From positions 987,069 through 1,051,068 of the forward strand of contig RPFO01000253.1 of assembly GCA_009746045.1 (NCBI GenBank): a stretch of DNA of 64,000 bases. The letters are read 5' to 3'. Shown piece by piece: positions 15,401 to 29,000 of the stretch (positions are counted from its first letter, which is position 1; the number at the start of each line of letters is the position of its first letter). The notes under the pieces are model-generated. The model worked only from the letters and a program-made list of their open reading frames with translations. It made no database searches and was not told the DNA's origin. A program made the position numbers and the translations under genes. This DNA is from Mesostigma viride. Its lineage: Eukaryota > Streptophyta > Mesostigmatophyceae > Mesostigmatales > Mesostigmataceae.

Positions 15401-15826
15401 AAAGCCACGGGTGCCACTCACCAACCCAGTATCACCATCGGTGTGATCCGTTGATCTGCCATGGTTGTCTCATGGATATCCGCCACGGGTGCCACTCACC
15501 AACCCAGTATCACCATCGGTTTGATCCGTTAATCTGCCATGGTTGTCTCACGGATAAAGCCACGGGTGCCACTCACCAACCCAGTATCACCATCGGTGTG
15601 ATCCGTTGGTCTGCCATGGTTGTCTCATGGATAAAGCCACGGGTGCCACTCACCAACCCAGTATCACCATCGGTGTGATCCGTTGATCTGCCATGGTTGT
15701 CTCATGGATATCCGCCACGGGTGCCACTCACCAACCCAGTATCACCATCGGTTTGATCCGTTGATCTGCCATGGTTGTCTCACGGATAAAGCCACGGGTG
15801 CCACTCACCAACCCAGTATCACCATA
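445..15826. repeat. 78-bp minisatellite, about 200 copies
   Basis: About 15.4 kb of head-to-tail units near 78 bp. Each carries invariant blocks (CAACCCAGTATCACCATCGG, then GATCTGCCATGGTTGTCTCA) and four variable spots. After ATCGG comes TGTGAT, TTTGAT, TTGAT or TGAT. The base after GTCTCA is T or C. TATCCGCC, AAAGCC or AGCC precedes ACGGG. ACTCACC, ATTCACC or ATCACC precedes AACCCAG. 78 is a multiple of three, so runs of full-length units give long open frames of a 26-residue repeat. These are not genes: length variants break the frame, and there is no codon-level conservation. A strongly diverged unit lies near 3800-3840. The array ends in degraded units at about 15827-15870. It sits upstream of the first visible SRP54 exon and is probably intronic. 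Confidence 0.97.
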
Positions 15827-20001
<4,175 letters not shown>

Positions 20002-20245
20002 GGGGGCTGGCAAATGCTCCACGAGGGCATACTTTTCGGGGGGGCCTGGCCTGGACGTGGGGTTGGGGGTCACTTGGACAAAATCAAGTGGCCGGCCATT
20101 CGTAGCTAGAAAGTCGGCCAACGTCAGGACTGGGCGCAACGATAGCTCATGGTTGCGTTGTTTTGTATGGGCCAGAGGGTACATGCCAGGCGCTTGGCGG
20201 TGAGGGAGGTGACTCCCTGGAGGAATTAGCTCGTTCGGGGATTTC

Positions 20246-20257
20246 AATAAACTGTAA
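20246..20257 (+). terminator. Putative SRP54 polyadenylation signal
   Basis: AATAAA (20246-20251) is followed directly by TGTAA (20253-20257), about 245 bp after the stop. TGTAA is the usual chlorophyte poly(A) signal and AATAAA the general eukaryotic one. Which is used cannot be told from sequence. Confidence 0.5.
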
Positions 20258-20752
20258 CTTGCACCCCACGTTGCCACCTCCAGCGTGCAGCTATTTATGA
20301 GATGGACTGTACGTTCCAAGCTCAGCAGATGCGTGGTCACACGCATGCATATTGCGCACATGCGGTGTTTGCCCTAGCTGCACACCTTGTGGGGCGGCCG
20401 GGGCCGGGGTGATGACCTGTGCAGGCATGTAGTCACCTGGCATGGATGTTGACCATACCATGATACACCACCATTCTGCATTTCTGCTGGCGGGCCAGCA
20501 CCTTAGCTGGTATAGATCTTGATAACGCAGCATTACTTATGAAAAGGCAAAGCATGCTCCAGACATTAGTTAATTCTTGTACATCAATTAATAAAAATAT
20601 GCTGATCAACCCGTGGGGGAAACACGAAGCACTTATTTTAGTGCGCTTTCATCAAAATATCCACCCCTTATATGCACATGCATGTGACGAGCAGGGCCGG
20701 AGCGCATGCATGCGCACAGCTGGTCATGTGTACAGTCTATATTAGAGAGCTA
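20258..20752. other. Intergenic spacer after SRP54
   Basis: No recognisable gene or repeat family. Open frames here are under 82 codons and resemble nothing I know. Confidence 0.5.
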
Positions 20753-21683
20753 GATATCAACGCGATTGAATTGAATTGAATTGAATTGAATTGTAACATA
20801 ACTCCGTTGGGAGTATATGTAGCACATAGCCCGTGAGAGGGGGCATATGGCCTATCATACATCCTAAGCTACTTCCTGCAAGGGTGGGGATGTAAAGGAC
20901 CCTTGCTCTAGGTGCACCAGGGCACGTGCATCCCCATGATCTTCAAGCTATGCCCAGCGAAGGGGGAGCCTGTCATGGGGGGGAAGATCAGCATAGCTAT
21001 ACAAAGGCTAAAGCGGGGCTCTCAGCAGAGAGTTACTCCCTGCATGGGCACAACATTACTAAATAAAGCTAGGCATCATCTGGAGTGTGGCTCATCATAG
21101 GCACACATGTACATGATTAAATAAAGCGCGTGGCTTAGCTGGGATAGTGCCTCTAGGAGGCGTACATGTACATGGCCACGGTCTATCTATTCTACACTAC
21201 TACTGCTGTATCCCCCTAAGCTGGGGCGTCTGGAGTCGCTGGGGCCGCGGGGGTCGCCTGCCAGGGCTTGTGGCCGACGTAGATGGCCGCCCCCTTCCAG
21301 TACACCGGCTGGCCCGCCTTGGTCTGCCGGAGCTGGAGGTAGGTCGGCCATAGCTCCCGTCGCCGTTGTTGCTGCGCCAGGGTCAGGTCGTCATCAAGGG
21401 TGAAGAGAGTCTTCTCGAGCCGCTTGCGGTGTCTGAGAAAAGAAATCTTGTCCGCCGGGGTCTTAAAGGTGAGAAGGAGCGGGGGCGGCCCTGCCTTACC
21501 CCGCGCGCGGGGAAGGCGGCCAGCTCGATCTCACCAGTAAGGCCCATGCGATCAAGGATTTCTCTCTCAAAAGCACGTGCAAGCTTCTCGGAATTCTCAC
21601 CTTCCTCCATCTTGAGATTCTTGACAATGACGTTAAGGCTGCGCTTGGCGAGCTCGGCCTCCTCGCGGAGGTCAAGCGTCTGC
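20753..21683 (-). mobile_element. L1-like ORF1 element, copy 1, 5'-truncated
   Basis: Direct tandem copy of 21689-22619, offset 936 bp. Read on the minus strand it begins inside ORF1, runs through a roughly 450-bp 3' UTR and ends in a (CAATT)n tail (20768-20793 on the plus strand). 5' truncation and a microsatellite tail are typical of LINE-type retrotransposons. No reverse transcriptase or endonuclease sequence lies between ORF1 and the tail. Confidence 0.7.
21216..21683 (-). pseudogene. Truncated ORF1 of L1-like element, copy 1
   Basis: Covers the C-terminal region from the NVIVKNLK-type segment to a TAG at 21216-21218. Compared with copy 2 it lacks 7 bp near 21519, between two GGCGG repeats, which shifts the frame after GLTGEIELAA. 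Unlike copy 2 it has CAA, not TAA, in the LAQQ region, so its extreme C-terminal part (ELWPTYLQLRQTKAGQPVYW and on) is uninterrupted. Confidence 0.7.
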
Positions 21684-21688
21684 TATAT

Positions 21689-23530
21689 GATATCAACGCG
21701 ATTGAATTGAATTGAATTGAATTGTAACATAACTCCGTTGGGAGTATATGTAGCACATAGCCCAGAGAAGGGGCATATGGCCTATCATACATCCTAAGCT
21801 ACTTCCTGCAAGGGTGGGAATGTAAACAACACTTGCTCTAGGTGCACTAGGGCACCTGCACCACCCAGAGTTTCAGGCAACACCCAGCGAAGGGGAGCCT
21901 GTCATAGGTGGGGAAGATCATCATGGCTATACAAGAGCTAGGACATAGCTCTTCTCTACAGAGAGCATCTCTCTGCATGGCATAGCATAACTAAATAAAG
22001 CTAGGCATCATCTGGAGTGTGGCTCATCATAGGCACACATGTACATGATTAAATAAAGCGCGTGGCTTAGCTGGGATAGGGCCTCTAGGAGGCGTACATG
22101 TACATGGCCACGGTCTATCTATTCTACACTACTGCTGTATTCCCCTAAACTGGGGCGTCTGGAGTCGCTGGGGCCGCGGGGGTCGCCTGCCAGGGCTTGT
22201 GGCCGACGTAGATGGCCGCCCCCTTCCAGTACACCGGCTGCCCCGCCTTGGTCTGCCGGAGCTGGAGGTAGGTCGGCCATAGCTCCCGTCGCCGTTATTG
22301 CTGCGCCAGGGTCAAGTCGTCGTCAAGGGTGAAGAGAGTCTTCTCGAGCCGCTTGCGGCGTCGGAGAAAAGAAATCTTGTCCGCCGGGGTCTTAAAGGTG
22401 AGAAGGAGCGGGGGCGGCCCTGCCTTACCCCGCGCGCGGGGAAGGCGGTGGGCGGCCAGCTCGATCTCACCAGTAAGGCCCATGCGATCAAGGATTTCTC
22501 TCTCAAAAGCACGCGCAAGCTTCTTGGAATTCTCACCTTCCTCCATCTTGAGATTCTTGACAATGACGTTGAGGCTGCGCTTGGCGAGCTCGGCCTCCTC
22601 GCGGAGGTCAAGCGTCTGCCGTTGAAGCTGGGCTGCGACAGCGGAGGTGGTGGAGGTGGTGTGTTGCTTAAGCATGTCCGCCCAGGTGGTGATGGGAGGA
22701 GCATCGCCGGTCAGGCCAGCCGGGGCTGGCTTGGCGGCAATGTCCTTCACTGCCTGGGCGGTGAGGCCTGCGGTGTTCTGCAGGACCTCGATAGCGATGG
22801 CATTGTTCTTAAGACGCTGGTCGATGTCGAGGAGCTGGGCTTTGATGTCGGCGGTGGAGGTGGAGGTGGCAGTGGAGGTGGAGGTGAGGAGGGTGGAGGT
22901 GGAGGTGACGGTGGTGGAAATGTGAGGGAGCTCAGTAGCCAGCGTGCCGCCCATTGCCGCCACATCTGCGGCAAGGGGGGTCACGTGCTGCTGAAAGGCT
23001 TCCGTGAGGATGGAGCGGTATGTGGCTGCGGAGATGGTGGGGGCCAAGATCTCGCCGTCAGACTTCGTCGGCAGGGAACAAAGAATCATGTGCTGAAGCT
23101 CGGGCCGGGGGTACAAGCCCGTCAGCAGCAGTTCGCGGCTCTGTGTAAAATCACGGCCGTCAAATTCCAGTAGGCGACGGATGCTGTGAAAGTAGATGCA
23201 CAGCTCAAGAAGCGAGGCGTAGTCCCCGAAGAAAATGCATTTCATAGCAGCGACCGGAGAAATGTTGTTGAACCAGTCGTGATCGTCGGCATGGAAGGAG
23301 TGGTACTTGAAACGCGGTTCGCGTGGAAAGGATGAGCGGCTGCGTTTAGGGTCTGGCGAGGCCGATGGCGAGGCAGGAAGCCCGGGAGGGTTCTGGGCGG
23401 CCACCAGTGCGCGACTAGTGTCACCACTGCCTTCCGGCCCTGATGGCGAAGCTGCAGCCGGAGCTGCAGACGTATTTTCATTGCCGAGCGCAGCCGTCAG
23501 GCTGCGTTGCGTCGATGGGCGTTTGCTCAT
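21689..23530 (-). mobile_element. L1-like ORF1-only element, copy 2
   Basis: On the minus strand: ORF1 from ATG at 23530, a 3' UTR, then a (CAATT)n tail at about 21701-21724. The tail abuts the truncated 5' end of copy 1. ORF2 is absent, as in mammalian HAL1 (half-L1) elements, so it would need reverse transcriptase supplied in trans. The 5' boundary beyond 23530 is not defined. Confidence 0.65.
22295..23530 (-). CDS. ORF1-type retrotransposon protein, 411 aa, with a C-terminal stop
   Basis: Starts MSKRPSTQRSLTAALG. A proline- and serine-rich N-terminus with a basic PKRSRSSFPREPRFK patch is followed by a helical region rich in Ser/Thr-Ala (TSTSTLLTSTSTATSTST, then ADIKAQLLDIDQRLKNN), likely a coiled coil. 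Then comes an RRM-like block: LNVIVKNLKMEEGENSKKLA, GPPPLLLTFKTPADKISFLR, LFTLDDDLTLAQQ. This order (coiled coil, RRM, small C-terminal domain) is that of L1 ORF1p/Transposase_22 nucleic-acid chaperones. The TAA at 22295-22297 falls where copy 1 has CAA. Past it the frame stays open 49 more codons to TAG at 22145-22147, so this copy probably lost its C-terminal domain by one point mutation. The family call is from motif order only. Confidence 0.65.
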   Translation of the reverse strand: MSKRPSTQRSLTAALGNENTSAAPAAASPSGPEGSGDTSRALVAAQNPPGLPASPSASPDPKRSRSSFPREPRFKYHSFHADDHDWFNNISPVAAMKCIFFGDYASLLELCIYFHSIRRLLEFDGRDFTQSRELLLTGLYPRPELQHMILCSLPTKSDGEILAPTISAATYRSILTEAFQQHVTPLAADVAAMGGTLATELPHISTTVTSTSTLLTSTSTATSTSTADIKAQLLDIDQRLKNNAIAIEVLQNTAGLTAQAVKDIAAKPAPAGLTGDAPPITTWADMLKQHTTSTTSAVAAQLQRQTLDLREEAELAKRSLNVIVKNLKMEEGENSKKLARAFEREILDRMGLTGEIELAAHRLPRARGKAGPPPLLLTFKTPADKISFLRRRKRLEKTLFTLDDDLTLAQQ

Positions 23531-23847
23531 CGTATATTGCGTAATAGCGTCGGAAATTATATCAGCATGTGCGTCTTAGAAAGACAAAGCGATTGTGATA
23601 TTCACGACTAAATTCGGTGCTCAAACGTGAAAGTTATGAGCGCCGCCGTCAGCCATGGCTACCTCGTGGCTCGTCAACGCGATGTCAAGGCGATATGTTG
23701 GTATATATGTTAAAAATATACACCATAGTCCGAATTCTCCCGATTTCTGGCCTGCGCTGGTTGTCTCCTTGATATATGTTAAAAAAATATAATTACTGGC
23801 ATCAGGCACCGGCACGTAAAAATAAACAAAGCCAATGCTAACAAGAG
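23531..23847. other. AT-rich spacer upstream of the ORF1 element
   Basis: No gene is recognised. It may include the element's 5' UTR. Two related blocks carry a TATATGTTAAAAA motif (about 23703 and 23775). Confidence 0.4.
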
Positions 23848-23888
23848 ATTAATTAATTAATTAATAGACACGTGACTGCGTCACGTGA
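23848..23888. repeat. (TTAA)n tract and perfect hairpin
   Basis: A TTAA microsatellite (23848-23865) is followed by TAGA and a perfect 8-bp inverted repeat with a 3-base loop, CACGTGACTGCGTCACGTG (23869-23887). A related arrangement lies at 24263-24332. Confidence 0.7.
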
Positions 23889-24262
23889 GCATAAGTCCTC
23901 AGTGGGAGGGGAACATGGGATGGAATGGTATAAGCTACCTAGGTCCTAGTTACAGGGGTGTGGGCACCGCGGCCCGAATCGCTATGAATGCCATACTTGG
24001 TCACACGCGGAGCCCCCACAGGCTTGGGGGTGGTCTCCTTCATCACTACTTGCCATCTATCCTTGCGCACCATCTGCCTCGATCCATATGCCGAGTCTAT
24101 CACGAAAAGTCCACGGGTGGCGGCCCTGCCGCGCGCGGCCGGGGGCACGCCAGGTGAGGACATATCGCCCAGGCTGGGCGGGCTTGGTGCCAGCTAGTCT
24201 ATCTGATGTATCTACCTGATCTGTGCGGGCCAGGTGCCCGGCTAGGCCCAGGCGCCTGTGCC
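23889..24262. other. Segment between two TTAA/hairpin repeats
   Basis: About 375 bp bounded by two related (TTAA)n-hairpin sequences in the same orientation. No coding similarity is seen. It could be a short non-autonomous insertion, but no boundary is proven. Confidence 0.35.
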
Positions 24263-24332
24263 TAATTAATTAATTAATTAATTAATTAATTAATTAGACT
24301 CGTGCTCCCGTTGGGGAGTCACGGAGCATTAA
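24263..24332. repeat. Second (TTAA)n tract with imperfect hairpin
   Basis: A 35-bp TTAA run, then TAGACTCGTG, an imperfect inverted repeat (CGTGCTCCC / GGGGAGTCACG), then GAGCATTA. The order matches that at 23848-23893. Confidence 0.65.
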
Positions 24333-25767
24333 CCCCGATGGATGGATGGATGGGTGCAAACAGTCCTACCGGTCTAATCTATCTACATCGGCTACATATA
24401 CTACATCTATCTAACAGCATTCTAACTACTACATCTATCTAGGCAGCCGCACGCTGCCCTAGGGGAGCTATCTGGCGTGCCTCCCACGGGATTGCACACG
24501 CGGGCGCTTCCCCACTGGGGGGGGCTCGTTGTCCTCTATGACCTCTCGATGTCAGCCATAGCCCGGGTGATGGTATATATGTAGGAATTATATCTTGGAT
24601 TCTAGCTCTTGAACGGAATGAACACAAGGTGTTGCCCGTGCACGGGTGCATGGGCGGGCGGGCAGGCGGGCGGGATCGAGCTGAAGGCCTCCCGGCTACG
24701 TCCCCTACACCACTCTCAGTACTGACTGCCCATCACAGCTGCGCCATGCACGCCTGGCGTCTTGGATAGTCCGGATGACGCGGAGTTGCTATCTGCGACT
24801 CGATCCAGACCCGGGCGATTGAGTCGCGCCACTTGCCTTCGTGGGTCATGAAGTATCCGCGTAGAAAAGTACCTCATCGATACTCCGTAGCATGCCTTCA
24901 GTGCATGTTCACGCACTCACTTACGCCTGGCGCAGATACAAGGTCTAGTGATGTACGTTAGAAGAGACCTAGGCGTGCACTTAATTCGGTACGACCACTC
25001 AGCGCAGGCCTGCACAAAAAGGCCGCCCGGTGCAGTACCCTCGTGACAAGCGCTGGTACTACGCTACCTATGGCAGGTCAGTCGATCCCCCTTGAGCCCG
25101 TCTGCATGTCACATATTATAAAATGAGCAAAGCTCAACAAATGCATGCACATACATCAAGGAGACAACCAGCGCAGCACATGTGCATATGCCCTTTTTTT
25201 ACTATGTATAAACAGAGCTGACAAAGTAAATACCACTTCATGTGTGCACAGCAAGGCACACATGTTCAATCACTACTCTTCAGCGCCCGAACTGGGGAGC
25301 AAGTAGTCGCACTACCAGTAGCATGTCGATTTCTAGCTATATTTAACATTCACTTGTGGACGAGCTCTTCAACTCACATCATGTCACATGTGACCCCATT
25401 TCACCAGCCGTGTCCTTGAGGCTGTGCTGTATATTGAATGACCATTAGCGACACACAAAGGTGGTACTAGTTTAGGAACAAAAAGTCAGATGTCCACCCA
25501 TGCGGGATGTATTATAGATAGAACCCATCAATTGGCTCGAAATGTACAGCTACTCTGGCGGTTGCCCTGGTACAATGTTGACAGGATTTACGTCCCAATG
25601 TAATATCCAGATCAATGCCACAATAAAAGCCACAGAGTCTACCCAACCTAGCCACCATGGCCGACAATCCCTGGGCACTTAAGAGTCTGGACATTGTTGT
25701 TGGCGATTTCGGCTACTGGCTCAGGAATCTCCCCGGTCAGGGGAAAAGCTCCTGAACCAATGCTGCT
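24333..25767. other. Intergenic spacer between convergent genes
   Basis: Holds a short GATG microsatellite (24338-24352) and a CTACATCTATCTA-rich run (24377-24442). No recognisable gene is seen. The left part may contain the 3' UTR of the minus-strand penicillin-binding protein gene, but I saw no convincing poly(A) motif near its stop. Confidence 0.5.
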
Positions 25768-26019
25768 TCAGCGGTCCGCCGGGACGGGTGCCGCACGCCC
25801 TCTTCTTCGCCGCCAGTCGTCGGTCATGTGGCCTCCGCTGGCCCGCAGGCTGGTCACAAACTCCTCGGGTGCAAAGCTGTCCAGGTAGGACGGCATGGCC
25901 CCCTCGTTCACGTACTGCTGGCTGCGCCCCTCCACGTCCTGCACACTCCACATGTCCTCCGAGGAGCGCTCTTGCACCGCCGACCGCGCGTTGCTCAGCT
26001 CCTCTTTCTTGCGGCGCAC
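25768..26019 (-). CDS. PBP exon 22: C-terminus and stop
   Basis: 83 codons and TGA at 25768-25770. VRRKKEELSNARSAVQERSS, then EDMWSVQDVEGRSQQYVNEG and PSYLDSFAPEEFVTSLRASG, ending DDWRRRRGRAAPVPADR. Hydrophilic with a basic tail. No family recognised. Confidence 0.75.
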   Translation of the reverse strand: MRRKKEELSNARSAVQERSSEDMWSVQDVEGRSQQYVNEGAMPSYLDSFAPEEFVTSLRASGGHMTDDWRRRRGRAAPVPADR

Positions 26020-29000
26020 CTGGCAGGGTGCACGGACATCCATGGATGGTGAGGGTGGGGAATCCAAGGGATTATTCACGTACACATATCCGGTTGTCTC
26101 ATCGATACATCTACCGACAGCCACGACATCGCTATCTACCAATATCTGGTTGTCTCGTCGATACAGCCAGCTTGTCCTACCAGGTGTAAAGTCTCCAGAG
26201 AACCTGAGCTGCACCCGACCATGGTTATACCCTTGTCAAATCCTCACGGTGCCCAACATAGCAGGTAAGGTTGAAAGGGGAAGAAAAAAGGCCTTTCGGG
26301 TGCTTGCCAAGAATTGTAGGGAAACATGAATGCAAGCACTTTTACGATGGGCATTCTAGTTACAACGATATGAAGCAGGCCATGATGCTAAGTGTTCTAG
26401 ACGGTCCTCACGTCAAACCCCATAGCCTGGCTATGGCGAGGATCCTTTAACTAAAGCAGTAACCATGTTCAGAACCAAAAGAGTAACTATGTTCAGAGAG
26501 CCAAGCTGCTAGTAATGTAGCAGGCAGAATGTCACGTACTCGCCCCATCCCCCCCCCCACGCTCCCCCCTCCTTGCTGGCCCCTTCTCCCCAGTGCCTGA
26601 ACCCTAACAGCAGTACCTAAACCCTAAGCCCTTCTCCCCGGTACCTGTGCTGCGCGGTCCTCGGCAAGCCGAGCAAGTGCCATCTCCGTCTTCTCATTCT
26701 GCGCGTGTAGTAGGAGCGGGGAGAGGGGGGGGGGGGAAGGGGGGGGCATGAAAGGCATCGATCATGAGATCCCCCCCCCCCAGGCACAACAGCTGAGAGC
26801 CACTTGCCAGGTGGCACCCGACAGCAATGGGAACAGCAAGCCCCACCAGGTTCAAATGTTGTCAAAGGGGAGTCAGGTAAATCAAGCCACACGATGTCCA
26901 AGAAAGCGGCTGAGTGAGGAGCCCCCCCACCAGGCTTGACGCATTTGTTCTCTCCACTGGCGCTAGCATAACATGGTAGCCTTGTGGGTGGCATGTAACA
27001 CTGGCACAGGCCCCAACTTCGTCTGTATCGCTCCCCAAATGCAGCTCCATCTAGCTCCTGGCTACTTCTTAGTTCTTGCTAGGCACTCTGGATAAATACT
27101 TTTCCTAACTTACTAGTCAAGTAGTTAGCGCTTGACCTCGCCCCTCACCTGCCGCTGCAGCTTGTTCCACACCACACGCTCCTTCCAGTTCAGCGCGCGC
27201 GTGGGCGCCCACTTGACCCTTGCCCGCTCGAACTCGTCCAAACCTTCGAACAAATGCTCCTCGCGCCGGGGAATGGCATCCATCATGCGCTCAGCTGCTT
27301 CCGCCCACGACGTAGACGACGGTAATTCTAACATCGGGCGCTCGCCGTCCTGTGGGGGCATTGTGGTGCAGGGTATTGTGGAGCATGCATCCAGACACGT
27401 GCAGGGTAGGGTCTGGTTTCTCGCTCCGTTAACGCAGGTGAAGGAAAAGATTGCTCAAGGGGTGACCACAACGGTCAGGGAGATGGGAGACATACCCAAG
27501 GAAAGGTGGCCTGCATAAAACACAAAGGCTGGCGCACAAACCAGAAATGGAGACCTGTGCCGAAAATTAAAGGGGTAAGCCCCACCCCTGATGCGTGCAC
27601 AGGGCCATCGCAAGCACTGATTGTTATCACGGGCTCAGCTGTTCACCAACTTGCTGCTCCAGCAGCAGCCGCTCCATCTCCAAACAGATCTCCACTATAC
27701 AGAGACAAATATACTACTATGACTACAGCATACTATTATCAGGGTGTCACCCACCTCCTGCTCCAGCAGCAGCCGCTCCATCTCCAAATCCACCAACGCC
27801 GCATGATGCGGCTTCCTCCGCCGCCCCTCGTGCCCCCCCTCCGCCCCCTCCCCCTCGCCCTCGCCCTCGTCCCGCTCCGCCTCCCCACCCGCCTGCGCGG
27901 CTGCATTGGCTGCCGCCGCTGCCGCCGCCGCCGCCGCCGCCGCTTCCAGCTTCTCACTCTCTGCCTTCTGCCGTCTCGTCGCGACCCACTCGACCATCTT
28001 CTCCTTCTCCAGCCACTCGTTGTTGGCGGCCTCCCAGTCCCACACCGAGCCGAGCGTGCCGTCGTACGTGTCTGCCTCGAGCACCGCCTCGGTGGCGCGC
28101 GTGTCGGCGACCGCCGCGGCCTTCTGCTGCTTCCCATTCCCCGGGGGGGGGTGGGGTGGGGGAAGGGGGAGGGTGGGGCAGGAGAAGATGGGATGGGGCA
28201 TAAGAAGTGGGACATAAGGGATGGGTGTGACTTAAGGAGTGGGCACAAGTGGAGTGTGCCAGCATTGGACCCGATGGAATGCGTGGGTGGATGCGCAACC
28301 GAGCGCGGAAGCGCCCCCCCCCCTACACGTACAAGTGCGTGGATTTGTACTTAAACTGGGCTATATAGATATGTTCTACAGAAATAATGTCCTACAGAGA
28401 TGTGTGTCCTACCGAGATGTGTGTCCATCCACCGCAGATCCAAAAGGGCACGCGTGCCAAGGGTGACTGTCATCCAGGTGTATCCATGTACTAGTATTGG
28501 ACCAACGTTCCGGTAATCGCGGACGACGTGCTCTGACGCGCCAACGTTTGAGGGTTTGGGATGTGAAGCGTGCACTCAGAAACAGGCACGCAGTCAGCGG
28601 TCCCCGGTCACAGAGTCAGCCGCTGTGTCAGCCGATCAATCCCATTTATATGCTTGAAAATAGATCACGAGCGGTCCTCGTATCCAACCGCCTCCCTTGC
28701 CTCGCTAGAGCTAAGGCGGTAACGTCTCGTACCCCAAACACCTCCCTCCCCTTGCTGGAGGCAGTGGCAGCAATCCCTAGCAAAGGCGGCCAAGTCCCTT
28801 ATCCACACATGACACCCCCCTCATGACACTCCACCAAACAGGGGCAGTGTCATGTCCCATCACACACCTCCTCCGCCTTGACGGCACTCTCCGGCTTGCG
28901 CTTTCGGTGCCGCCGCCCCCCCACGTTGCTGGTGGCAAGGAAGTCTCGTTGCCGCGTCTGGAACTGCTTCACTTGCAGGTTCTGCGGTCGACCATGCAAG

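Noticed and set aside
22298-23173. Plus-strand 291-codon frame
   Set aside because: Antisense shadow of the ORF1 retroelement gene. Glycine-rich low-complexity translation with no family resemblance.
27506-28354. Plus-strand 202-282 codon frames rich in Pro/Arg
   Set aside because: Antisense of PBP exon 19 and its GC-rich alanine codons.
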